From UBA1127 sp965116355 (lineage in GTDB: Bacteria > Chloroflexota > Dehalococcoidia > Lucifugimonadales > UBA1127): a stretch of DNA of 64,000 nucleotides. A model generated the notes under the pieces. The model saw only the letters and a program-made list of their open reading frames with translations. It ran no database searches and was not told where the DNA came from. The stretch spans positions 1,488,001-1,552,000 of the forward strand of contig OZ220679.1 of the NCBI GenBank assembly GCA_965116355.1, given 5' to 3'. Below are positions 35,818-43,736 of the stretch, piece by piece (within the stretch, counting starts at the first letter, position 1; every line of letters starts with the position of its first letter). The position numbers and the translations under genes are program-made.

Positions 35818-36246
35818 GTGGTCCAGGTTGACCCGCGCACGGCCGACATCCCCGCCCTGGCCGACTTCGTCGCCCGGTGGCTGGACGGCCTGCGTGATTG
35901 GTGCCCCCGCTGCGAGGGCACCGGCCGCGAGGACCACAGGGACCCCTACAGCCCCCGCGGCTCCTGCCCCCGCTGCCTCGGCAAGCTATGGGTCGCCGTC
36001 ATCGACGTCGAGCGGCTGCTGGAAGCCATCTCCCTCGTCGGCCCGCTCGAGGTCGAGGTCTCCTACCCCGCCCGAGGCACGCGCGAATGCCTGCTCCGCC
36101 TTCAAGGCGACAGCCTGCACGGCGGCCACCGCGGCGAGGACGATTCCACCGTCGGCGCCGTCTACCGCGCCGCCGCGTCGCTCGTGGCCGCGCTGCTGGA
36201 CGCCGGCGTCATCAAGGAGCAGCAGTTCGATGAGAGCGGCCATTAG
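35818..36246 (+). CDS. Hypothetical zinc-ribbon protein
   Basis: 142 residues, GTG start at 35818. Two CxxC pairs, CPRCEGTG (~29-36) and CPRCLGK (~49-55), make a DnaJ-type zinc ribbon near the N-terminus. The rest (VAVIDVERLLEAISLVGPLEVEVSYPARG, then a helical C-terminus) matches nothing I recognise. It sits between the SDR and the NYN-domain gene with its own -10-like element, so no pathway can be assigned. Confidence 0.7.
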   Translation: MVQVDPRTADIPALADFVARWLDGLRDWCPRCEGTGREDHRDPYSPRGSCPRCLGKLWVAVIDVERLLEAISLVGPLEVEVSYPARGTRECLLRLQGDSLHGGHRGEDDSTVGAVYRAAASLVAALLDAGVIKEQQFDESGH

Positions 36247-36305
36247 GCACGAACACTGGCCCCCGTCATCTGGCGCAGCCACTAGCCGCTTCTCGACATA
36301 CGGAG

Positions 36306-36317
36306 TACCCTAGTTGC
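36306..36317 (+). promoter_or_regulatory. -10-like box directly before the NYN gene start
   Basis: TACCCT at 36306-36311, then 6 nt to the ATG at 36318. Same leaderless geometry as for the HNH, phosphopantetheinyl transferase and DUF1998 helicase genes, though the box itself is weaker. Confidence 0.35.
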
Positions 36318-37511
36318 ATGAGTGAATCTCAGATCGCCGTCCTGATCGATTACGAGAACGTCGGGCTCGGCTCCGTCCAGGGGTTGTTCGACCAGCTCTC
36401 GGACCTCGGGCGCATCATCGTCAAGCGGGCCTACGCGGACTGGTCGTCGGGCGCACGCCAGCGCGACGCGCTCCTGGAGCTCGGCATAGAGGCCGTCCAC
36501 CACTTCCACGCCGCCAAGGTCGCCAAGAACTCCAGCGACATCTCCCTGGCCATCGACGCCGTCGACCTCCTCTACCGCTCCCCCGTCGACACCTTCGTCA
36601 TCGTCTCCGCCGACAGCGACTTCGTCACCCTCGTCAGCAAGCTGCGCTCGGCGGGCAAGACCGTCATCGGCGCCGGCCGCCGCGATGTCGTCTCCCAGAC
36701 CCTCGTCCGCGCCTGCGACCGCTACATCTACCTCGGTGGCGAGCCCCGCACGGCCCCGGCCGACACCCGTTCCCTCGACGCCCTCCTGCAGCGCGCCATC
36801 GACGCCTCCGCCGACGACGAGGGCAAGGTTGGGGGTTCCCGGCTGCACCAGACCATCATGCGCATAGACCCCAGCTTTGACTTCCGCTCCATGGGCTACC
36901 GCACCTTCACGCAATTCCTTGAGGCGTCGCCTGTAGTCAAGGTCACTCGCGCCCGCGGCTCCGACGACATCAGTATCAGCCTCAAGCCCTCGGGGATAGC
37001 CAGGGTGCCCGTCATCGGAAAGATAGTCGACGGCAAGAACCGTCGGCAGCGGTCGACGGCAGCGCCCGCCCCGGAACCCGCGCCCGTCGAGCCCGCGCAG
37101 CCCGCTCCCGTTCGGGCGCTGACCCCGTCACGGCCAAGGCCCGCGCGTTCCACGCCGAGGCCGACGGCCTCGGTCCCGCAGCCCGCTCCCGCAATCCAGA
37201 GGCCGCCGGCCCCCGCCGTTGCGGCCCCGCCGGTGCTGTCCGCCGCCTCGTCAAACGGTGGCTGGGAGTCGGAAATTCACGAGAGATGGTCGCAGCGCGT
37301 CGACAAGAGCACGGGCGTGCTCAACGGCACCCGCGCCGCCGGCGAGGCCGCCCGAATCCTCGGCGCGCCGAAGCTCAGCGCCTCCCGCTACAAGACGCTC
37401 CAGAAGCTCCTCGCCGCCAGCCCCTACCTCGCCGCCCGCTGGGAGCGCGAGGGCAACTCGCTGCACGACAAGTCCAACGCCGCCGCAGCCGTCAACGCCG
37501 ACTCCCGCTAA
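36318..37511 (+). CDS. NYN (PIN-like RNase) domain protein with LOTUS-like domain
   Basis: 397 residues. The N-terminal ~150 residues are a NYN/LabA-DUF88 nuclease-like fold: VLIDYENVG (Asp11, Asn14), IDAVDLLY and IVSADSDFVTLV supply the acidic metal site. Residues ~170-230 (LLQRAIDASADDEGKVGGSRLHQTI..., GYRTFTQFLEASPVVKV) resemble an OST-HTH/LOTUS RNA-binding winged helix. A Pro/Ala-rich disordered stretch (~245-315) leads to a third helical region, HERWSQRVDKST... to YLAARWERE, possibly a second winged helix. Proteins of this type are expected to cut or bind RNA; the target is unknown. Its 3' end overlaps that of ileS by 4 nt. Confidence 0.85.
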   Translation: MSESQIAVLIDYENVGLGSVQGLFDQLSDLGRIIVKRAYADWSSGARQRDALLELGIEAVHHFHAAKVAKNSSDISLAIDAVDLLYRSPVDTFVIVSADSDFVTLVSKLRSAGKTVIGAGRRDVVSQTLVRACDRYIYLGGEPRTAPADTRSLDALLQRAIDASADDEGKVGGSRLHQTIMRIDPSFDFRSMGYRTFTQFLEASPVVKVTRARGSDDISISLKPSGIARVPVIGKIVDGKNRRQRSTAAPAPEPAPVEPAQPAPVRALTPSRPRPARSTPRPTASVPQPAPAIQRPPAPAVAAPPVLSAASSNGGWESEIHERWSQRVDKSTGVLNGTRAAGEAARILGAPKLSASRYKTLQKLLAASPYLAARWEREGNSLHDKSNAAAAVNADSR

Positions 37512-40500
37512 ACCCGCCGCACCCCGACCGTGATCTCCATCCCTTCGATCTTCAGCGTCTCCGTGTAGTCGTCCGCCCCGGGCGCTCCCGCCGACGCCTC
37601 GACGGCCAGCGTCTCGCCGCGAACGTAGTCGCCCAGCGGCCCCGCGCCCAGCAGCGCCTGCAGCTCTGCCGCGCCCTCGTGCGTCACAACTATCCGGTCG
37701 GCAATGTCCAGCCCCGCCGAGCGCCGCATGTTCTGGATGTTGTGCACCAGTTCCCGCGCCAGCCCCTCCTGCCGCAGCTCCGGCGTGATCGAGGTGTTGA
37801 CGCCCGCGAAGTAGCCGCCCTCCAGCACCCCGGCCACGTCGCCGTCGGTTGTGGGCGCGACCTCCACGTCCTCCGCCGTAACCTCGAACGCGCCAACGGT
37901 CGCCGCCTCGCCCGCCAGCATCCGCCCGGCGATGGCCGCCTTGTCGGCCTCCTCGAAGGCCCGGCGAAGCTCCGGCAGCCGGTCCGTGTACTTGGGCCCC
38001 ACCACGGAGCCGTTCAGGCGCACGGAGAGCAGCCCCGCCGCCTCGTCCGCGCCGATGGTGCGAACGGCCTTCACGTTCAGCTCGTCGCGCACCTGGTCGG
38101 CCAGCCGCCGCAGCGCCGCGGCCTCGGCGTCCGTGCGCGTCATAAAGAGCGCCTCCGAGAGCGGCTGCCGCACCTTGACGCGGCTCTTGCTGCGCGCGGC
38201 CCGCCCCATGCTGACGACGCGCATCACCACCTGCACCGCCTCTGCCAGCTCCCGGTCGATGCGCGACTCGTCGGCCTCCGGGTAGGCCGCCAGGTGCACG
38301 CTGTCCGGCGCCTCCGGGTCGACGGAGGCCACCAGGTTCTGGTACATCTCCTCGGCCACAAAGGGCGTCAGCGGCGCCAGCAGCTTGCTCAGTGTGACCA
38401 GGCACGTGTACAGCGTCTGGTACGCCGAGCGCTTGTCGCCGTCGTTCTCACTCTTCCAGAAACGCCGCCGGCTCCGCCGCACGTACCACGTCGAAAGCTC
38501 CTCGACGAACGCCTCGATCTTCCGGCCCGCGTCCGTCGGGTTGTAGCCGTCCAGCTCCTCCGTCACGTCCGCGACGAGCTGGTTCAGCTCTGACAGCACC
38601 CACCGGTCGAGCTCCGCCTCCGGTTCGAGGGGCCCCGACGCCATCGGTTCGAAGCCGTCGAGCCGCGCATAGGTGACGAAGAAGCTGTAGGTGTTCCACA
38701 GCGTCAGCAGGAACCGGCGCACCGACTCCTCGACCAGGTCCTGCGAGAACCGCCGCGAGTTGCCGGGCGGTGCCGCCGTCAGCAGGTACCACCGCACCGC
38801 GTCGGCCCCGTGGGCGTTGATGACCGCCCACGGCTCCACGATGTTCCCCTTGGTCTTGCTCATCTTCTCGCCCTCGCCGTCCAGGATGAGGCCGAGGCAG
38901 ATGACGTTGCGGTAGCTGATGTCGTTGCGCAGCAGCACGGACAGCGCATGCAGGCTGTAGAACCACCCCCGCGTCTGGTCGACGCCCTCGCAGATGTAGT
39001 CCGCCGGGAACCGTCCGTCGCTGAACAGCTCCGGCGCGCCGTGGGGGAAGTGGAACTGCGCGTACGGCATCGCGCCCGAGTCGAACCAGCAGTCCAGCAC
39101 CTCCGGCGTCCGCCGCGCCTCGCCGCCGCACGCCGCGCACGGCACGACGACGCTGTCGATGTACGGCCGGTGCAGGTCGAGCCCCTCCGGCTCCAGCACG
39201 CCGCGCGTCTCCGGCGTCGCCCGCTCCCGCAGTGCGTCCAGGTCGCCGAAGCACTCGTCCTGCCCGCACTCCTGGCACCGCCACACCGGGATGGGCGTGC
39301 CCCAGTACCGCTCCCGCGAGATGGCCCAGTCGACGTTGTTCCGCAGCCACTCTCCGAAGCGCCCCTCCTGGAAGTGGCCCGGGTACCACGAGATCTCCCG
39401 GTTCATGGCCACCAGGTCGTCCTTGTGCGCCGTGGTGCGGATGTACCACGACGGCTTGGCGTAGTAGAGCAGGGGCGTGTCGCACCGCCAGCAGAAGGGG
39501 TAGGTGTGGGTCATGGTGCCGTCCCGGTAGAGCAGCCCGCGACGCTCCAGGTCCGCCGTGATGTCCGCGTCCGCCTCCTTGACGAACGTGCCCCCGCCCG
39601 GGAAGCCCTCCGCCAGCACGCCCAGCATGTCGACGGTGTGGTGCGTCGGCAGCCCGAACTGCCGCCCGAGGTCGTAGTCTTCCGCGCCGTACGCCGGCGC
39701 CGTGTGCACGATGCCCGTGCCGTCCTCGACGCCGACGTAGTCCGCCGGCAGGATGCGGTGGTGGAAGGGCGCCCCCTCGTGCTCCGTCGCGTTCTCGAAG
39801 GGCGGCGAGTACCGGAGCCCCTGCAGCTCGCTCCCCTTGAACGCGGCCTCCTCCGTCCAGCCCTCGCCCAGCACGTCCTCGACGCGGGCGCGGACCAGCA
39901 GCGCCCGCTCGCCGCCGTCCGCCGAGCGCATCAGCACGTAGTCCTCGTCCGGCGCGACGGCCAGCGCCATGTTCGCCGTCAGCGTCCACGGCGTCGTCGT
40001 CCACGCCAGCGCGGCGGGCGCGGCGCCTTCCCAGCCGGCCTCCCTCCACCCCATGCGCCGCGCCGCGTCGAGCCCCGCGTCCTGCTCGGCCTCGAGGGGG
40101 AAGCGCACGTAGATGGACGGGTCCGGCGTGTCCTCCTTGTAGCCCAGCGAGACCTCGTGCGAACTCAGTGACGTCACGCAGCGGGGGCAGTGGGGCGTCA
40201 CCCGGTAGCCCAGGTACACCAGCCCCCGGTCCCACAGCTCCTTGATGATCCACCAGCCCGTCTGGATGTAGCCGTTGTGGAAGGTGACGTACGGGTCGAC
40301 CAGGTCGATCCAGAACCCGACGCGCTCCGTCAGCTCCTCCCACTCGCCCTTGTAGCGCATGACGCTCTCGCGGCACAGCGCGTTGAACCGGTCGATGCCG
40401 TACTCCTCGATCTCCCGCTTGGTGGTGAAGCCCAGCTCCTTCTCCACCTCCAGCTCCACGGGCAGGCCGTGGGTGTCCCAGCCGCCCTTGCGGAAGGGCC

Positions 40501-40732
40501 GGTAGCCGCGCATCGTCTTGTAGCGCGGAATGACGTCCTTGAACACCCGGGCGAGCACGTGGTGCATGCCGGGGGTGCCGTTGGTCGTCGGCGGCCCCTC
40601 GTAGAGCATGAAGAGGGGCTGTCCCTCCCGCTCCGACCACGTGCGCCGGAAGACGTCGCGCTCCCGCCAGAGCTGGAGTGTCCTGTCCTCCAGATCCGGG
40701 AAGCTCACCTTGCTGGACACCGGCTGAAACAT
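37508..40732 (-). CDS. ileS: Isoleucyl-tRNA synthetase (long, type II form)
   Basis: 1074 residues, longer than the ~930 of E. coli IleRS. It resembles the eukaryote-like/type II bacterial enzymes that are often mupirocin-tolerant (family knowledge). The class I HIGH motif appears as GMHH (55-58) after YEGPPTTNG. The KMSKS loop is KMSKTKGN at about 623-630. The CP1 editing domain lies between, with AWTTTPWTLTANMALAV. The zinc-type CRYWGTPIPVWRCQECGQ-like segment and CAACGGEARR are present. The C-terminal anticodon domain has RRSRRRFWKSENDGDK. The gene is preceded by a T-box leader and strong promoter, so its expression should rise when tRNA-Ile is uncharged. Confidence 0.96.
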   Translation of the reverse strand: MFQPVSSKVSFPDLEDRTLQLWRERDVFRRTWSEREGQPLFMLYEGPPTTNGTPGMHHVLARVFKDVIPRYKTMRGYRPFRKGGWDTHGLPVELEVEKELGFTTKREIEEYGIDRFNALCRESVMRYKGEWEELTERVGFWIDLVDPYVTFHNGYIQTGWWIIKELWDRGLVYLGYRVTPHCPRCVTSLSSHEVSLGYKEDTPDPSIYVRFPLEAEQDAGLDAARRMGWREAGWEGAAPAALAWTTTPWTLTANMALAVAPDEDYVLMRSADGGERALLVRARVEDVLGEGWTEEAAFKGSELQGLRYSPPFENATEHEGAPFHHRILPADYVGVEDGTGIVHTAPAYGAEDYDLGRQFGLPTHHTVDMLGVLAEGFPGGGTFVKEADADITADLERRGLLYRDGTMTHTYPFCWRCDTPLLYYAKPSWYIRTTAHKDDLVAMNREISWYPGHFQEGRFGEWLRNNVDWAISRERYWGTPIPVWRCQECGQDECFGDLDALRERATPETRGVLEPEGLDLHRPYIDSVVVPCAACGGEARRTPEVLDCWFDSGAMPYAQFHFPHGAPELFSDGRFPADYICEGVDQTRGWFYSLHALSVLLRNDISYRNVICLGLILDGEGEKMSKTKGNIVEPWAVINAHGADAVRWYLLTAAPPGNSRRFSQDLVEESVRRFLLTLWNTYSFFVTYARLDGFEPMASGPLEPEAELDRWVLSELNQLVADVTEELDGYNPTDAGRKIEAFVEELSTWYVRRSRRRFWKSENDGDKRSAYQTLYTCLVTLSKLLAPLTPFVAEEMYQNLVASVDPEAPDSVHLAAYPEADESRIDRELAEAVQVVMRVVSMGRAARSKSRVKVRQPLSEALFMTRTDAEAAALRRLADQVRDELNVKAVRTIGADEAAGLLSVRLNGSVVGPKYTDRLPELRRAFEEADKAAIAGRMLAGEAATVGAFEVTAEDVEVAPTTDGDVAGVLEGGYFAGVNTSITPELRQEGLARELVHNIQNMRRSAGLDIADRIVVTHEGAAELQALLGAGPLGDYVRGETLAVEASAGAPGADDYTETLKIEGMEITVGVRRV

Positions 40733-40762
40733 GCTGCGCTCCCTGCCGGGCTTACCCGGCGC

Positions 40763-41047
40763 ATAAAAAATCCCGTCCCCGGTAAGGGACGGGTCTGTTT
40801 GCCCGCGGTACCACCCTTATTCACCCCCCGGCAACGGGGGGCGCACTCTGGAGGGCGCCATCACGCCCCTGCCCGTGGTAACGGTGGGCTTCCGGTGCGG
40901 CCTACCAGGCGAGACCGCCGGGGTCTCGCTCCTTCGGGGCACGGCTCGGGAGGGATATTCGCTGGGCGCTCGCCTGTCCGCTTCCACCGTTCCGGACTCG
41001 CTGGAGGCTGCGGCACCAAGTACTGGTCTCCGTCATCGCCTTTCAGT
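40763..41047 (-). promoter_or_regulatory. T-box riboswitch leader of ileS
   Basis: Read on the minus strand, the leader contains an AGTA box, a stem I with GGTGGAAG, the conserved T-box sequence GGGTGGTACCGCGG (rc of 40804-40817), and a competing terminator. Uncharged tRNA pairs with the T-box bulge and specifier, stabilising the antiterminator. A candidate specifier lies in CGAATATCCC (about 40951-40961), which contains the Ile codon AUC, although the register next to GAA would read UAU. This is a transcription-attenuation type, because the terminator precedes the gene. Confidence 0.9.
40764..40795 (-). terminator. Attenuator terminator of the ileS T-box
   Basis: CCCGTCCC-TTACC-GGGGACGGG followed by ATTTTTT on the minus strand, immediately downstream of the T-box sequence and ~30 nt before the ileS ATG. 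Confidence 0.88.
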
Positions 41048-41048
41048 C

Positions 41049-41078
41049 ATGCTAGCAGCGCGCCGGAGGGGCCGTCAA
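41049..41078 (-). promoter_or_regulatory. Promoter of the ileS leader
   Basis: TTGACG (rc of 41073-41078), an 18-nt spacer and TAGCAT (rc of 41049-41054), the best -35/-10 pair seen in the window. It overlaps the last codons of the sortase gene upstream. Confidence 0.65.
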
Positions 41079-42016
41079 GAAAGGGGGCGGTTCAGCCGCG
41101 CGCCCACCAGCTCCGTCGTCACCACCACCCGCTCGTCGTACACGAACTTGGGCCACGAGCACACCAGCGTCGCCGTGCGGCCGTCGGAGCCCCAGAAGGT
41201 GACGTCCTCCTGCTTCATGATGCGGAACTCCGTCGCCTGGTACAGGAAGCTGCCGTCGTCGCTGTCGACGATGACGTAGACCGCCTCGCCCCGCCGCATG
41301 AAGTCGTGGACCTTGGGCAGGTCGCGGAAGACGGCCCCCTCGTCCCTGAACGGGCTCTCCAGGTGCCCGAAGAGCCAGGTGTTCCCCCGCTCGCCGGGCG
41401 TCGTGTGGCCCGGGATGATGCCGACGTCGAAAATGGGCGATTCGTACTTGAGGTGCCCCTCGTCCGTCGTGATGACGCCCAGCTCGATGGTCGACGCCGT
41501 CAGCCCGATGACGGGGATGCGGACGAGGGTGGCCGGCGCCAGCCCGGACTCCGGCAGGTCGAGCTCCGTAACGGGCAGGTACTCCGCTGTGAACGCGGGC
41601 GCGCCCCGTTCGACGGCCCAGAAGGGGTTGTCCCAGTCCTGCGGCGCCGCGTTCCAGTGCCCGTAGACCTCGGCGAGCGGCGCTGCCGACGGCGCGTCGC
41701 CCGCCGCCTCCGTCGGCGTGCTCGGCGCGACGGCAGCCGGCGGCTGCGGCTCGGGGGTCGCGGCCGGTGGCGTCATGTCCAGCAGCTCCTGCTGTGTCGG
41801 GAGTGTCGGCGCCGTTGCAACGACGACGACCGGCTCGTACCGCTCGTCGATGTAGGCCTGGTACCCGAAGAAGCCGCCGGCCACGGCCAGGAGCAGCGCG
41901 CCGCCTCCCAGGAGCAGGAGGCCCAGGCGCTTGTTGCCGGGAGCGCCGGCGATCTGGCCGTCATGCGTCGCCAATGGACTCACCCCGCGGGCCGCTGGTG
42001 TGTGTGTATCGAGCAT
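41075..42016 (-). CDS. Sortase family transpeptidase
   Basis: 313 residues. One N-terminal membrane anchor (LGLLLLGGGALLLAVAGGFFGY, ~31-52) is followed by a Pro/Ala/Thr-rich stalk (~70-115). The sortase beta-barrel then has the catalytic residues in order: His218 (WLFGHLESP), Cys286 (TATLVCSWP) and Arg296 (YDERVVV). The TLVCSWP form of the TLxTC motif and the single N-terminal anchor are most like class D/E-type sortases. Sortases attach proteins to the cell surface or link pilins; no LPxTG-type substrate gene is visible nearby, so this is probably an orphan, as seen in other Chloroflexota. It ends inside the ileS promoter. Confidence 0.9.
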   Translation of the reverse strand: MLDTHTPAARGVSPLATHDGQIAGAPGNKRLGLLLLGGGALLLAVAGGFFGYQAYIDERYEPVVVVATAPTLPTQQELLDMTPPAATPEPQPPAAVAPSTPTEAAGDAPSAAPLAEVYGHWNAAPQDWDNPFWAVERGAPAFTAEYLPVTELDLPESGLAPATLVRIPVIGLTASTIELGVITTDEGHLKYESPIFDVGIIPGHTTPGERGNTWLFGHLESPFRDEGAVFRDLPKVHDFMRRGEAVYVIVDSDDGSFLYQATEFRIMKQEDVTFWGSDGRTATLVCSWPKFVYDERVVVTTELVGARLNRPLS

Positions 42017-42079
42017 ACCACGCCTGCGAGCGCCCGGTGCGGGCGGTTGCGGGGGTGCCGGAGCCCTTGCGAGCGCGTA

Positions 42080-42292
42080 TCAGCGGTTACGCGGGGTGTG
42101 GCCTGCGCCGCTGTTGATGGGCTCATTGAGATAGATGTCGCCATTGCGGATCTTCATGTTGAACCCGCAATGAGGGTTGGTACACGCCCAGGCTTTGAAT
42201 TGGATCGTCGATCCCTGGCCACCAAAATCGGAGAGCGGCACCAGGTCACCGGCGTTGCAGTGACGGCAAATGGGGAAGTGGCCTGCATCCAC
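42080..42292 (-). CDS. Small hypothetical zinc-ribbon protein
   Basis: 70 residues from the GTG at 42292, chosen because AAGGAGGT stands 4 nt before it; an ATG at 42355 would add 21 unconserved-looking residues. It contains PICRHCNAGD and WACTNPHCGF, i.e. two CxxC-like pairs (CRHC and CTNPHC), forming a plausible zinc ribbon. GDIYLNEPI follows. It is a stand-alone gene on the minus strand after a low-GC stretch. I do not recognise it; nucleic-acid binding is only a guess from the fold. Confidence 0.6.
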   Translation of the reverse strand: MDAGHFPICRHCNAGDLVPLSDFGGQGSTIQFKAWACTNPHCGFNMKIRNGDIYLNEPINSGAGHTPRNR

Positions 42293-42607
42293 CTGGACCT
42301 CCTTGCCCAGAGAACCGCGCGATGCGCTCTGGCCGGTCGCACACCGGCCAGACATCGAGCGTTCTTGGGGCGATTGAGTCTCGTTAGTCGCAGTGTATTA
42401 CAGTTGGGCTAAAAACTACAAATGAGTGCCAAATTTTCATCGAATGCGCTAGCGGTTCTCCGGTATTTGGCGGAGTTCTACGATAACGTTCATCCGAAGG
42501 AAGATGCTAAATCGAGACATTGAACCACAATACAGTAGGAACGACTAGCGGAAAATTACCGTAATATGGGCTTACAGCAATTGGTGTGTGACCGGCTAAT
42601 TCGAAAA
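42293..42607. other. AT-richer gap with a 33-codon orphan reading frame
   Basis: 315 nt of clearly lower GC than its neighbours. The plus strand carries ATG...TGA at 42422-42523, encoding MSAKFSSNALAVLRYLAEF then YDNVHPKEDAKSRH. The ALAVLRYLAEF part looks like the first helix of a winged-helix domain, so this may be a gene remnant. No ribosome-binding site, hairpin or known RNA was recognised. Confidence 0.4.
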
Positions 42608-43216
42608 TTACGAGCCGCTCCCCGCAAGCCGCGCCGTGTGCAGCAACTCGTACACCGCGCCCGAGGGAGTGAGCGTGCTCTTGACTAGGTGGAGCCCGTC
42701 CACCCGGAAGCCGGCCGAGCGGTCGAGGCCCGCCGCGGCGAGCGCCTCAGCGGCCCGTCGGCGGTCCTCGGCGCCGGCGGTATCGCGCAGCCTCGCAATC
42801 GTCAAATGCGGGCTGAACGCGCGCCGCTCGCGCGGAAACCCGAGGTCCGCGCATGCCTCGTCGACGTTCCGAGCGAGCTCCGCCAACTCCTCGGTTTCGC
42901 CCGTAACGCCCGCCCAAAGCACCCGCGGCGGCCCGGCGCCTGGAAACGCGTCCACGCCCTCCAACGCGAGCTCGAATGGCGCGACGCCCCCGGCGGCGGC
43001 GTCCAGCGCGTCCGACAAGGCGGGTACGCGGCTGGCGTCGACGTTGCCCAGGAACTTCAGCGTGATGTGGACGCCCTCGGGCGCCACCATGCGCACGCCC
43101 CGCAGCTCCGCGGCCCGCAGCTTCGCGATGACCCCCGCGAGCGCCTCGTGCGCCTCGGCGGGCAGCGTCACCGCCACGAGGAGCCGGAGCTGTTCAGGCC
43201 GATTTGAGCTGGTCAC
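42608..43216 (-). CDS. thpR: RNA 2',3'-cyclic phosphodiesterase (2'-5' RNA ligase family)
   Basis: 202 residues, a member of the 2H phosphoesterase superfamily. The two signature HxT motifs are visible: HITLKFLG (His50) and HLTIARLR near 137. Between them is PRVLWAGV, the usual family stretch. These enzymes hydrolyse 2',3'-cyclic phosphates on RNA and can join tRNA halves through 2'-5' bonds. The first 23 nt overlap the end of the mug-like gene, so the two are probably translationally coupled. It is the last gene of a three-gene operon. Confidence 0.93.
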   Translation of the reverse strand: MTSSNRPEQLRLLVAVTLPAEAHEALAGVIAKLRAAELRGVRMVAPEGVHITLKFLGNVDASRVPALSDALDAAAGGVAPFELALEGVDAFPGAGPPRVLWAGVTGETEELAELARNVDEACADLGFPRERRAFSPHLTIARLRDTAGAEDRRRAAEALAAAGLDRSAGFRVDGLHLVKSTLTPSGAVYELLHTARLAGSGS

Positions 43217-43736
43217 GGAGCTCCTTCAGCCGCGAATACCACGCGGTTAGCGCCTCAAGGCTGAAGCTGGCGTTCGCCGGGCTCGGGTTCGGCGTGACGA
43301 AGACCGCCGAGTCGCCGATGCGCCACGCCTGCAGCCCCAGCGCCAGCCGGTCGCGGCTCCCGTCGGCGTGCCGCCGGTACTGCGACGCAGCCGTCACGCC
43401 GTGGAAGCTTACGATGCGCGGCGACGCGGCCAGCAGCCGCTCGCGAAGGTCCGCCGCGCCCTCCCGGAAGTCCGACGCCGTGAGGTCGCCGACGCCCGCC
43501 GTCGGCCGCTTCACCACGTCCGTCATGCCGATGCCGTACTCGAGCATGCGGTGGTCGGTCTCAGGCCCCAGCGCCTCCGGGACGAGGCCCGCCGCGTTGA
43601 ACGCGCGCCAGAACCGGTTGCGCGGGTTCGCGAAGTAGCGCCCCGTCCGCGCCGAGGGAATCGACGGGTTCAGCCCCACCAGCACGATGTCCAGCCCCGG
43701 CCGCAGGTAGTCGGGCAGCGTCTCCACCGGCGTCAC
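43194..43736 (-). CDS. mug: Mismatch-specific (G:T/U) DNA glycosylase, Mug/TDG family
   Basis: 180 residues. The start is the GTG at 43736, overlapping the stop of the upstream amidohydrolase gene by 4 nt (GTGA). The active-site motif VLVGLNPSIPSARTGRYF (GxNP with Asn) and ANPRNRFWRAF match Mug/TDG, as does the later TPNPSPAN loop. The enzyme removes uracil or thymine from mismatches with guanine. An upstream extension of the frame exists but runs antiparallel through the amidohydrolase gene and is not coding. It is coupled to thpR downstream. Confidence 0.9.
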   Translation of the reverse strand: MTPVETLPDYLRPGLDIVLVGLNPSIPSARTGRYFANPRNRFWRAFNAAGLVPEALGPETDHRMLEYGIGMTDVVKRPTAGVGDLTASDFREGAADLRERLLAASPRIVSFHGVTAASQYRRHADGSRDRLALGLQAWRIGDSAVFVTPNPSPANASFSLEALTAWYSRLKELRDQLKSA

